Assembly: GCA_951799405.1 (NCBI GenBank)
Contig: OX637334.1
Span: forward strand, 5,146,001-5,210,000
DNA from: Agapetus fuscipes
Taxonomy: Eukaryota; Arthropoda; Insecta; Trichoptera; Glossosomatidae
Direction: 5' to 3'
DNA length: 64,000 bases
Every line of letters begins with the position of its first letter. Positions within the stretch are counted from its first letter, which is position 1. The translations under genes and the position numbers were made by a program. Positions 32,101 to 44,100 of this stretch are shown here, piece after piece. The notes below the pieces were generated by a model. It worked only from the letters and a program-made list of their open reading frames with translations, searched no databases and was not told where the DNA came from.

Positions 32101-35100
32101 GTTACGTCTCTAGTATATATACCTCAATGCATCCACATCACCTGAATCCTGTGAGATTTCGGCGGGAGGTGGCCCTTTTTTGTTATCACAACTCATAACA
32201 CTGATTTTGATGTTATCTAAAGTAAAAACTCCGTTAAAATAACGAAAAACGTTTTTCGTAAATGCGTGGCATACCCACAAAAATACATTATACTTTTGTA
32301 GGTATGCCACGCTTATACACTTTTAAACACCACAATTTCGCCTGTTTTAGTTTTTAATTGTTCACAGGGACACAAGATGGTAAAATAACACTCTTTTTTA
32401 AATGTTTTTGCCCAGGAATATTGTCAATTCACTCAAATTTTCGAAGGTGAATTCAACTGACATGTGACCACAAGGGAAAAATGACGCTTTATGACAAATG
32501 GCGACCGGGTTATGGGGGAACTGGAAATAGGGAAACAGGAAATGGGGAAAAAGCGACCATAGAGTAGAAAAGTGCCTAAAGTGTAAAAAAGTGCAAATCA
32601 AAGACCCAGGAATAGACTAAAAAACCACATAAAAGGGAAAAAGTGATTGTTTCTCTCATAATATGGACTCCAGACATCTCTCAGAACACATAATGAGCTT
32701 TAAGGGTCCAAACAATTTTGCTCTCTATAGCTGTTACTCGTTTTTAAGTGTGAGTAGGCAAAGAAAGTACCCATGCACTAATCTTAATTGTATGCCAAGG
32801 TATTAAAGCTTGCATATTAAATATTGCCATTTTATTGTTTTTGTCTGATTGATAGCTCAGTTGGTAGAGAGCATGAGTTCAAAGCCATAGAGCTAGGGTT
32901 CCATACCCACAAAGGGTATCAAAATAGAAGAACTGGCAAGGTTTACCCAGGTTTTATAAGAAATGAGATCCTGCCCCCTCGAGAGAAAGGTACTACTTCA
33001 ACTGAAGTGATTGGTGAAAGGCTGTCCTTTCCTGGGAAAATAAGTAGGTTCCAATCGCCACATGCAACAATGTGATAGGAAGTTGCATTTTATATGTTTG
33101 TATTCTCCAATTGTGTTTAGTAGATTTTCTACAAAACACAATTGGAGAATTTACTTTATTCTGACGTTCTGTTGGTGTTTTAACCAACATCGTCATGAGA
33201 TACCCTTGTTGTATGGTGATCATGGATGAACTGATTAACACATACCATAATTTTATCTTTTTTAAATCATGTATAACTACACAAGGGTAAGCTGTAAATA
33301 TGGAACATTCTTGTCACTGCACCATATGGTTATCTCCAGATGACATTGGTTATGACATCAATAAAACATTGAGAATAGTGTAAGTTCTCGGTGCGTCTAA
33401 GGCTGGTTTTAGTGTCGCGCTGACAACACGCTGACCGTCAGCGCTGACAGCCAAATATATGAACTTGTCGCGCTGACAGCTACGCGCCATTCTAAAACGC
33501 TTCCTACAAGTTCATATATTTTGAACGGTCAGCACTGACGGTCAGCGCGTTGTCAGCGCGACACTAAAACCAGCCTAACATCTAAATTTCAGTATGAATT
33601 CAATCTTGTGTTTGCAATGTTTTCAGGATGGCAACTTTGAGGAAGCCAGGTTCGACAATCCCCAAGGTCTGTGTTGGATGGACGCCGATACCCTGATAGT
33701 CTGCGATACTGGCAACCATGTGGTGAGGAAGATCTGCCTCCAGACAAACCAAGTGCAAATGCTGGCAGGCACGGGAAGTCAAACTGAATTCGGAGACTAT
33801 GGTATTTAATCTAATCTAATCTAAGCTGCAAAGATATATATCATTTAAGATTTATATTAAATGCATTCCCACAAGCAGACATGTATAATTTCGCGCTAAC
33901 ACATGCCGCATGGTATGTTTTTGAAAAATGTGTTTGTGATGTTTTCTTGTTGGGGGTAATGGTGAGTGATTATTGGAACATGCCGAGTTCACCTGCCTTC
34001 CTTTTATTGTTTATTACAAAATAATAAAATGCATGCAACATTTGTAATGGTTTGTGTATTAACATTGAAAATGCATTATAATTTCTAACGGGGCTATTCT
34101 TCGACAAACTTGTTATTTACTTTACATCTCTTACGAGTTACGGGGCTATTCTTAGACATTTTAGTCGTCGGTTGAGCCCACGCTTTGACAAACTAATGGA
34201 GCCTGAGCTGGAAGTTTCATCAGCACGGTCATACTTACCTACCGAATTTTGTAATATTTGTATGAAGACAAATCAGCTGTTAACTTGCGGCCATCTTGGA
34301 TTGACAGGTCTTCATACAAATGCATCATTAGTTTGTCAAAGCGTGGGTTCAACCGACGACTAAAATGTCTAAGAATAGCCCCGTAACTCGTAAGAGATGT
34401 AAAGTAAAAAACAAGTTTTTCTTCACTTCTATCACTGTTTATTTAATTATGATGTTCTGTACGCCGAGTATAAAATATTGTGTAATTTCACCTCGTTTGA
34501 GTAAATCGATGATCTATGGAATGCACTACGGTACTCCTAGAGACTTATTTAGTTTTCATACTTTTTATTTATTTACGCAATAGGGTAGTTGCAGTGGTAG
34601 GGAAAACGGTTGAAAATAATATGGTTCTGTAGAGTACATTTCAAGGATCACAACCATATATTTTTTGTGTAGTAAAAATAAAAATATCATTGATAATTTA
34701 AAAAAATAAAATGCGGAGAATTTTAGTCGCGCCATAACGCAGCGCGTTCGACTTCGCGAATCTTGACATCAAAATGACGTCAAGATTCGCCACTGGGCCC
34801 GCCGATACCTACACTCCGAAAATGCATCGGCGTCATATCTGCCTAAATAAACAAAATTACCCTTTTTCCGAAAATCGAGAATACGCTATTTTTAAAGAGC
34901 TTTAGTTTAAAAACTAAGCAAGATATTTTTTTTTTGAAAACGCAGATGCATTTAAAAAAATGTATTCTACCATTTTATACAATGAAAAAAATATGTGATA
35001 CTTCCCTATTGAAGTGAGTTTACACAATATTTTAAATTTAGGGACTGAAAACATTTTTGTATTTTTTTTACATAATATGTGTAAAATAAACAGTGCTATT

Positions 35101-38100
35101 AGTAAAGAATATAGTGTTTTTTCTTCTGTAAATCTCTGAAATTAAAAATCACATTAACTAGTTTTTTGGTATTTATAATTTGTTTTTTTTTCAGGTGGCA
35201 AGAAGTATTGCATGCAGTCGTTGGCTTCACCTTGGGATGTTGTCCTGTTTAGGGTGGCAGACATGGACATGTCCTTCAAAGTGACACCTGTCAAAAAAGA
35301 ACTGTCAAATGAACAGGTAATGCGTGCACCACAACCAAGTTCCTTAAAGTGTATAAACCAGCGGTTCCCGAATTCTTTTGGCTACGGAACCCTTTTTGGC
35401 TCACCGTTTTTGTGCGGAACCCTAGCTAGGCCCTAGAGTCTAAGAGGGCCTAGAGCTCAAGTAAGAAGTAAACTAACTGTAACATTGTTTTTTTACGTGA
35501 GATCACACCATACTGAGGCTTTTTGGCTTGGTGTTCGCATCTTGTAAGTATAGTTTGACTTTAAAAGAAAGACTTTTTAAGATAAAAATATTTATTTAGT
35601 TATAACAAAAATATATTTACTTTAGTTAGATGAACTTAATGTGAAGAATGAAATCTTTTCATAGTTTTTGACAAAATAACATTGAAGTCAGGTAATATGT
35701 CTGACAATTGGATTTGGAGGTCTGGTGCAGCATTCAGCCTACTCCTAAACTTATTTTTCGTGTAGGCGTAAGCTGAAAACCCAGCCTCGCATCTATAAGT
35801 TGACACAAATGGAAGTAACGCCATGATAGCCTTTTCGACGATGCCCGGGTATTCGTTTTTCAGGCCAAACCAAAATTGGCTCGGGTTCGTGGTAGCTTTT
35901 GATTCGAAAAGTTGTTTGAGTGTGAATGAATTTTTAATATCAATTAAATTTTCATACTCCGACACAGTCAATGTTGAAGGTTTGGTATGAATCCTAAATG
36001 GATTTCGGACCCATTCGATATCCTGTAATATGTATATGTATATGTGTAGCTTAGTTGCATTTTTTTTTTTTGCGAGGGACAACTTTGTTGGTATTGTTTT
36101 TATCAAGGACTCCATGGTTCAGAACACTTGAATGAAAACTTTAAACATTGCAATGCAACACAAATGTAACTAAGCTGCATGTATAGTGCAACTTTTTGCT
36201 GCGTTGTTCTCAAAGCGGTAGCATGTGGTGGGGGAACTTTCAATTTGGAAGAAGATCTGGGATTTATCCTTCTTGACCATCGTTTTCCGGAGAGGGTGGT
36301 CTACTGTGTTTGTTTGATGGTTTACAAAGCTGTCAATGGTACGGCTCCTTCATACCTGTCTGACATGTTCTCACCTATTGAGATAGATTTGAGACGCCAA
36401 ACTCTCAGATCTGCAGGGTGTGGGGTGGTTGACTTAGTCCAGCCGTCACGTCAGACACGCACTAATTTTGGGGACCGTGCTTTCCGGTTTGCGGGCCCAA
36501 TGGAGTGGAACAGACTACCGCCTAATGTGAGGAAGGCAGAAACTGTTGGTGTCTTTAAAGGAGCACTAAAGACGCATCTTTACAAAAAATCTTATCCGTG
36601 ATTTGAGAGGGCCCTTGAGGTGTGACACACACAAAAACGGCGCTCTTCAATTATGTGCACCTTATAAATAAATTATCCTAGGGGCCGTCCATAAATTACG
36701 TCATTGATTTTGGCCGATTTTGACCCCCCCCCCCCTTACAATCATCCTATAGTCATTATCTAATGACCCCTCCCCCTCCTCTTGCTGTAATAATGGATGA
36801 GCTTAATAATTAATAATGTTATATTACTTGCATAGTATTTTGTATTGTCTTGTCTTGTCTTGTATCCTGCCGCCTTTCCTCTAGGGGTGGCCAGTACCTC
36901 CACACAAGTGCCTCCACTTGACTCTGTCCTTGCATACTTCTTTCATCTCATCTAATTTCATCACTCTTTTCATGCATGCTCTTCTCTTGTTTCCACTCTG
37001 TAGATTCCATTCATTCGCAATCTCATTTATCTGATCAATCCATTGTTTCCTAGGTCTTCCCCTTCCACGCTTACCTGTTACATTCCCTTTATACACTCTT
37101 TTTGTCAGTCGGTCTTCATTCATCCTTTCAATATGTCCAAACCATCGCATCACACTTCTTTGAACTTTCACTTTCACGCTTTCTTTTACTCCGCATTCAT
37201 TTAGAACCCATTCGTTTCTCACTCTATCTTTCAGTGTTTTTCCTGTCATACTTCTCAGATGGGCCATTTCTACGGTGCATACCTTATTTACTTCTCTTTC
37301 ATTCAACGTCCATGACTCGCTTCCATACATCAGGGTCGGCAACAAAATACAATTGTGTACCGCCATTTTCATTTTCTTTGGTATCCTTTTATTCTTCGCT
37401 ATTCTACCAAACGCTCCTATCACGCATCTTCCTTTGCTGGCACGCTTCTCTAATTCTTTCGTCATCTTACCATTCGCCTCAAACTTACTTCCTAAATAGT
37501 CAAACTCATTCACTACTTCAACTTTTATTCCATTCAAATTAATTGTAAGTTCCTCACATACTTCATTCCTGTCAAAAACTAATACTTTTGTCTTATTCGC
37601 ATTTACTTTCAAGCTATTCTTACAAAATGCATCATTTAGTTTGGTTAACATAGTTTGGAGTTCCTCCGCCGAGTCAGCTAAAACTATAGCATCATCAGCA
37701 TAAAGAAGTACTCCAACTCTTGTTTCACCCACTTTCACTCCGCTCTCTGATATTCCAGCTTCTTTTATGCAACTGTCCATGATTATATTAAACAACCATG
37801 GACTCATCACGCAGCCTTGCCTCACTCCCTTATATACATCAAACCAGTCACTATATCTCCCATCCACTCTTACACATGCCGAACTATTTTCATAGATGGC
37901 ACGTATCACATTCAGAAGATTATCATTCACACCGTACTTCCTGAGAACATTCCACAGCATACATCTGTCCACCGAGTCAAAGGCCCTCTCAAGATCTACG
38001 AATGCTGCGTAGACCACCCTCCCCACAGCCAGATGTTTTTCAACAATCTGTCTGAGAGTAAAGATTTGGTCCACACAACCTCGTCCTGGCATAAAGCCAG

Positions 38101-41100
38101 ATTGAATATCAGAGACCCTGTGATCGACCCTGTATATTTTGTAGAAATTGGTATTTACAAGAACGACGTTACTTTTGGTACTCGTACATCATTTGCCATC
38201 ATCCGCAGACCAGACTCCCCCCCCCTAAATGCGAATGACGTAATATATGGACAGCCCCCTTGTATATATATATATAATATATATTATATCCTCATATCAC
38301 AGCCTCAACATTCCTACCCTCTTCGACCTCCTGGGTGCAACCTCTTAGGTATAAGACCCTCTGATGATGACATCCCTGCCTGTGTTTTTATCTTGTTACT
38401 TTTCTAAATGATTAATGTATGTTTTCAGGCCCACGACTTGAGGCGCATCCTCCTGATAGCCTGTGCTGGATCTCATCAGATCTGGGCCCTGTTCATGGAC
38501 CAAACCGTGTGGTGGCGGTACAAGACATATGAGGAAGGTAAAGCATTACCATATTCAAAGAGAAACTGGTTGATATTGTTACATTTTTAAGTTCTTCTGT
38601 GTATCAAAAAAATAGAAGACAATTTTTGAAAAGTTTTAGCGGAAACATTGTAGAACTCTATTTTAATTATTAAAAAATGATAACAAACTTTGTTTAGTTC
38701 TACTTTATTTATTTTTATTTAGTTACAAACAAAAATAACGAGTTGTGACCGGTTTCGGCCTCTTGGCCATCCTCAGAGAAACTGAAATCTTAAAATAATG
38801 GGAGACTATATAAAGCAAAATGAATATTATACACACAGTAGAATTAGGAGAAATATGAAAAATTATAAAGAATAGCTTTGTGAATTTATCAAGTTGTATA
38901 CTAAGAACAGTATGGACAAAAACAAATAGTTAAGTGAAGAGTAGGAAATTTACTAAGAATATATTTAAGTAAATTTAACCCGTAACAACGAACAATACAA
39001 AATTATAAACAATTATAAAGTAACTTTATTTACCAATACTAGAAAATGACAAGTGTAAGATAATGTTCTGAGAAATGAACCATTAAGAGGATTAAACAAA
39101 CAAGAAGGAATGTATGTTTTATGTAAATTTCCAAAGAGAGCTAAAGTGAGTGTACCAAATCAAATACAAAGAGAGAAAAAAACAACAAAAAATCAATAAA
39201 TCAATCCAAGTGTATCTGTCAGAAACAAATTAAATACAAATAATCAGAATAATCCATTAGTTTATTTACTCGAATTGAAGACAGGTAAAGTGTTGATCAA
39301 TGGAGTGAATGGAGGGATTTGGTTATTTATAATGTTAACCCCCAATTTTTTGGCTTTTAGAATTTCGATAGCTTCTAATCTATTTAGGGTATAGCCATTA
39401 TTTGACAAATGCAGAAAATCGGTGTCTTCACTGACAAAAGTGTGGTCATGTTCTAAACAATGGTTTGCCATTTCTGAGAAGATGGTTCTGTTTTTGAACG
39501 ACAGTTTGTGTTCTCCAATTCTTTTCAGGAATGTCCTACCTGTCTTCCCAATGTAGGATGCATCACAGTCAGGCCCGGATTAACCCCTGTGGGGGCCCTG
39601 GTGCGAAAAAAAATCTCGGGGCCCCCTATAGCCCCCCCCCCTCCCCCTCCCCCCTTATCACAAAATCCCCTCCCCTCGCGCTTATTTTTTTTCAGAACGC
39701 AAAATATACAATTTACGAACATGCTAATTGAATGGTTGAATTCCTTGATTCTATTCTTGACTTTTAGGTTGGTATGAGGCTGACCACCCATACTGTAAAA
39801 AGATGGTTCACTTTGCCAATGACACCCTTTTTTCAGGGAAGGTCGGCAAGAGTTGCAAGGCTTATATTCATTTGAGATTGGGTTTTATATTGTAGGTCCA
39901 CATGTGGCATGTGTAAGCGCAAACTTATACGTCTCTGCTTGCGAGAATGCATTTAATATTTTTTTTTTTTATTTTTTTATTTATTTAACAAAATATAAAT
40001 ACAAATTTATTTTAAAACGAGTAATATTTCTAAATAATAATAAAAACTTAATTGTTATTTCCTCACCAATTGAAGAGCCAAGCTCTTGTGCTTGGTGAGG
40101 AAAAAAAAAAAAATCTCAATTGATTTTCATCTTTGATTTAGTTTTAGATTATAATAAAAACGGTACTAATTAGGTTGGTAGAGTGCTTGCATTCCATGCC
40201 GTGAGCTCGGGTTCGAATCCCGCCGAGAATGTCAGAAGTTATTTCCCGTTTCGGTGTTTATTTAAAACCCCAAAATAAAATACCGGCAAGGCTTACTCAC
40301 CTTCACAAGAAATGAATACCAGCCTCCTCGGGAGCTGGGAAATCCCCACTTCAAATGAAGTGGTTGGCGTAGCCCCCTTACATGTAAAAATAAATAGGTT
40401 TCGCTCGCCACATGCGAAACCCTTTGGGGGAACACGGCAAGAAGTTACACTAGATGCGTAGCTTAGTTGCGTTTTTTTTTGCGTTGTCCACAAGCGTCAC
40501 GTGTAATTATCGCCTTTGCATATTACTAGGGTGGTCACCTGTTCATCAAAAATTTACTTAAATCAAGTTAATATTATTCATCACAAAGCTCAAAAAATCT
40601 GACATCCTATCAACCAAATTTACATTATTTTCGACACCGCCTATCTTCAATAAATCATCCATTGTTTAAATTTGCAATGTTTACTCTCTCGGCGCCAATG
40701 GCAATAAATGTTTTACAGCCGTCGGAGCCTTTTATTTTATATTTCCGCTGTGGACTTTACAAAGGCAAGTTATGCAGCTATTATCCTAGAAGTTCATTAT
40801 AAGACACGAACAGGTGTCATAAAATCATACGCAGTCGATACCTTTGTTTACCTTTACTTTTTTTCTGACTTCCTACCCAGAAACTTTTTTCTTTGTTACT
40901 GGAGGCTTTGTTTAAAATTTTTGGAGGCCCATTCAAGTCGTTAAGGGCCCCATTCAGATCGTCGGGGGCCCCGAACGTTTGCTGTGAGAAACTTTTATTA
41001 TCGGTGTCTTTGTCTGGGCAAAACGCAGCTTTTTGAGTCAAAAGTATTCAATATCAATTCCTACGACATTTTTTAGAATTCCTTTAAAGTCTTCCGGGGC

Positions 41101-44100
41101 CCATCCTGGCGCGGGGCCCTGGTTCGGTCGCACCGCTCGAACCACCCTAGATCCGGGCCTGATCACAGTCTTTGCAGTTAATTTTGTAGACACCACTTTT
41201 CTGCCAAATGTCAGTTTTGTCTTTACCATTTGAGAGTAGCTGTCCAATTTTGTTATGGGTATAGTAAGCTGGTTTAATGTTGGCTGGCAAGATGCTTTTG
41301 ATGAGTGTGGAAATTCCATCCAAATGAAGAAACCTTCTCCACTTGATTTCATCAGACGGTGCTTGCGAGAAGACATGAGTAGTGATAGCATGTTTCCTCT
41401 GTTTGCTAGCCAAGAGTCTATCTATCAACCCTACTTCGTAGCCATTATTTGTTGCGATTTGCTTAATGATAAGAATTTCGTTATTAAAATTAAAATCTGT
41501 CATAGGGATGGAAATGGCTCGATGGATCATGGAACGGAAAGCTGCAAGTTTGTGGTTTATTGGGTGTTAGGAAAGAGCGTGAATCGTAGTGTCCGTATGG
41601 GTAGGTTTCCTGTATATTCTAAAATCTAATTTGTTATCTATAATCGTAATAGTTAAATCTAAAAAATTCAGGCTTCTATTAGATTCTAATTCAGTAGTAA
41701 ACTTGATATTGTTGTGAAGTGAATTTAAAATTTTCTGAAAAGAAGTTAACTGCCTCTCTGTACCCACCCAAATGCAAAATATATCATCGACGTATCTGAA
41801 ATATGTTTGTAACTAAATAAAAATAAATAAAGTAGAACTAAACAAAGTTTGTTATCATTTTTTAATAATTAAATAGAAGACAGTTTCAGAAAAGAAAAAT
41901 TCATTGCTTAGGGTTGTGATCCGTATAGAAGCAATCACTAATCTCTAGTTCTTCCTTGATTGTGCTGGCCGTAGTGCTCCAAAATTTTGAGGTGCCTGCT
42001 ACTGTCTTCACTTGATTGGTCCATCGTTTGAGGGATCTTCCTCTTCCTCTCTTTCACATAAAGCTAAAATCTGCGTGAAGTGATTGGCAGAAAGCCATCC
42101 ATGATGTGTGCTTATGAAGTCTGCACCACCCAGATCCTGGAAACTGCTGAGGTCTTGCTAAGGTACTAATGAGTTTTGCTTCAGCCTCTTTGATGTTATT
42201 CACTCACAGCAAAACCATGGCTCAACTGTCACCTAAAGTGAATTTTCCATAAAAAAAAGAGCAGTGAATTTTATGTATTCAGAGAACGTGTCTGGTAATG
42301 CCCGGGCCGGTGCGGGTCCGGTGACGACTGCTAGTGATCTCGCTGCTTACTTTCAAAGTAAAATACCGACCAGATATTCTCCCCTAGGGGTTAGTCCTGG
42401 TTCTCTGGGACTTTTGTGTAATTCACAGCTTGAAGTGCTTGGGCTGACCTCTATTGAAGAGGTGACGCGAGTTGTAGCGGGATCGCCAAATAAGCAGTGT
42501 GATCTGGATCCTGTGCCGACGTGGGTACTAAAAGAGTGCATTCTTCTAGTGGCTCCATTTATTGTTAGGTTTATCAATGGATCCCTAATGGATGCCACTA
42601 TCCCCTCCTTTTTAAAGGAAGCGCAAATAACGCCAATATTAAAAAAGCCAAATCTTGATCCTAACGATCTCTCCAATTTCAGGCCGGTGTCAAACTTACC
42701 GTTTCTGTCTAAGGTACTGGAGCGCATTGTCTCTGATCGGCTGGTATCTTATCTGAGTGCTAACGATCTGATGCCTAAGAGGCAATCAGCCTATCGAAAA
42801 TATCATTCGACTGAAACTGGCTTACTGACGGTGGTCTCAGATCTGATATCGGCAGTGGATTGCGGAGATCTTGCTCTCTTAGCGCTTCTGGACATGAGTG
42901 CGGCGTTTGACACCGTATGTCATGATATTCTGATAAGGAGGTTGGAGGGTTCGTACGGCTTGAGGGATAAGGCGCTGGCGTGGTTCTCCTCCTACTTGGC
43001 GGATCGCAAGCAGGTAGTGCGTACTTGTGACTGTGTCTCACCTTCCTATTCGCTGATCTCCGGGGTGCCGCAGGGGTCTGTACTGGGACCGATACTGTTT
43101 ATTTTATACACTGCTGACATTGAGAGTATAGTTGAGAAATGGGGCCTCATTACACATGCATATGCAGATGACTGGCAAATTTACTCTCAGTGTCAGCCAC
43201 ATATGGCACAAACTCTCAGTAACAGGGTGGCAGCTTGCATTGCGGAGATTGGTGAATGGATGACAAGCAATGGCCTAATCCTTAACATGGGTAAGACAGA
43301 AGTGATGTGGGCGGCTACAACCAGGCGTGATCATCTTTTGACAACTCGAGTACCACTCTCCATTGGGGGAGAGCTGATTCAGCCCTCCGACTCAGTCAGA
43401 CTTCTAGGAGTCACACTGGATCGGAACCTCACAATGGGAGAGCAATTGAACTCGACTGTATCTTCCTCATTTTTTGAACTTCGCCAGATAAAGGCGATCA
43501 GGAGATGTTTACCGTCGGGAGCAGTCAAGACCCTGGTGAATGCCTTTGTGATGTCACGAGTTGACTATTGCTCAACGCTGTACATAGGTCAGCCGAAAAA
43601 GCAGTTCAACCGTCTTCAGTCTGTGCTGAATTCAGCGGCAAGACTCATATTCGGGATGTCTAAATTTACTCGCATTACTCCATTGTTAGGGAAACTGCAT
43701 TGGCTTCGTTTTCCGGAGAGGGTGGTCTACCGTGTTTGTCTGATGGTGTATAAGGCTGTAAATGGTACAGCTCCTTCATATTTGGCTGACATGTTTACAC
43801 CCGTTGAGAGGGATTTGAGGCGCCAAACGCTCAGATCTGCAGGGGATGGCGTGGTGGACTTGGTTCAGCCACACCGTCAGACACGCACTAATTTTGGGGA
43901 CCGTGCTTTCCGGTTTGCGGGACCAATGGAGTGGAACAGACTGCCACCTAATGTGAGGAAGGCAAAGACTGTTGGTGTCTTTAAAGGAGCACTAAAGACA
44001 CATCTTTACAAGAAATCTTATCCGTGATTTGAGAGGGCCCTTGAGGTGTGACACACACAAAAACGGCGCTCTTTAATTATGTGTACATTAAAATAAATTA

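Larger units (their letters stand above)
27669..32694 (-). mobile_element. DIRS-type retrotransposon, copy 1 (NHLRC2 intron 5)
   Basis: A tyrosine-recombinase retroelement with the DIRS layout. It has inverted terminal repeats (~27715-27890 against ~32485-32675) and an internal complementary region at 27930-28040, which reproduces both outer ends joined at aactccccc|attatgtg. Coding runs on the minus strand: RT (decayed, duplicated), RNase H (stop and frameshift) and an open tyrosine recombinase. Three internal tandem arrays are shared with copy 2. It is probably defective in reverse transcription, but its termini are complete. Confidence 0.88.
39570..41161. mobile_element. Non-autonomous hAT element, 1592 bp
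   Basis: Ends CAGGCCCGGAT / ATCCGGGCCTG with the perfect 8-bp duplication ATCACAGT (39562-39569, 41162-41169). It carries GC-rich subterminal segments (gggggccctggtgcg at the left, gcggggccctggttcgg at the right) and no transposase. Inside it are nested a SINE-A module (39757-39962) and a SINE-B (40173-40482), both of which arrived later. Confidence 0.9.
38645..41870 (-). mobile_element. Penelope-like element split by a hAT element
   Basis: The minus strand carries the RT catalytic segment ([10 protein letters not shown], ~41800), [29 protein letters not shown] sequence, and then a GIY-YIG domain ([51 protein letters not shown]) ending at 39262. A hAT element splits it inside GIY-YIG (39570-41161). 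At both outer ends the same ~75-bp terminal sequence occurs in inverted orientation (38675-38750 and 41800-41870). A ~30-bp imperfect direct repeat (aaatagaagaca..) at 38608 and 41870 may be the target duplication. RT is truncated just before YVDD, so the copy is dead. Confidence 0.82.
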
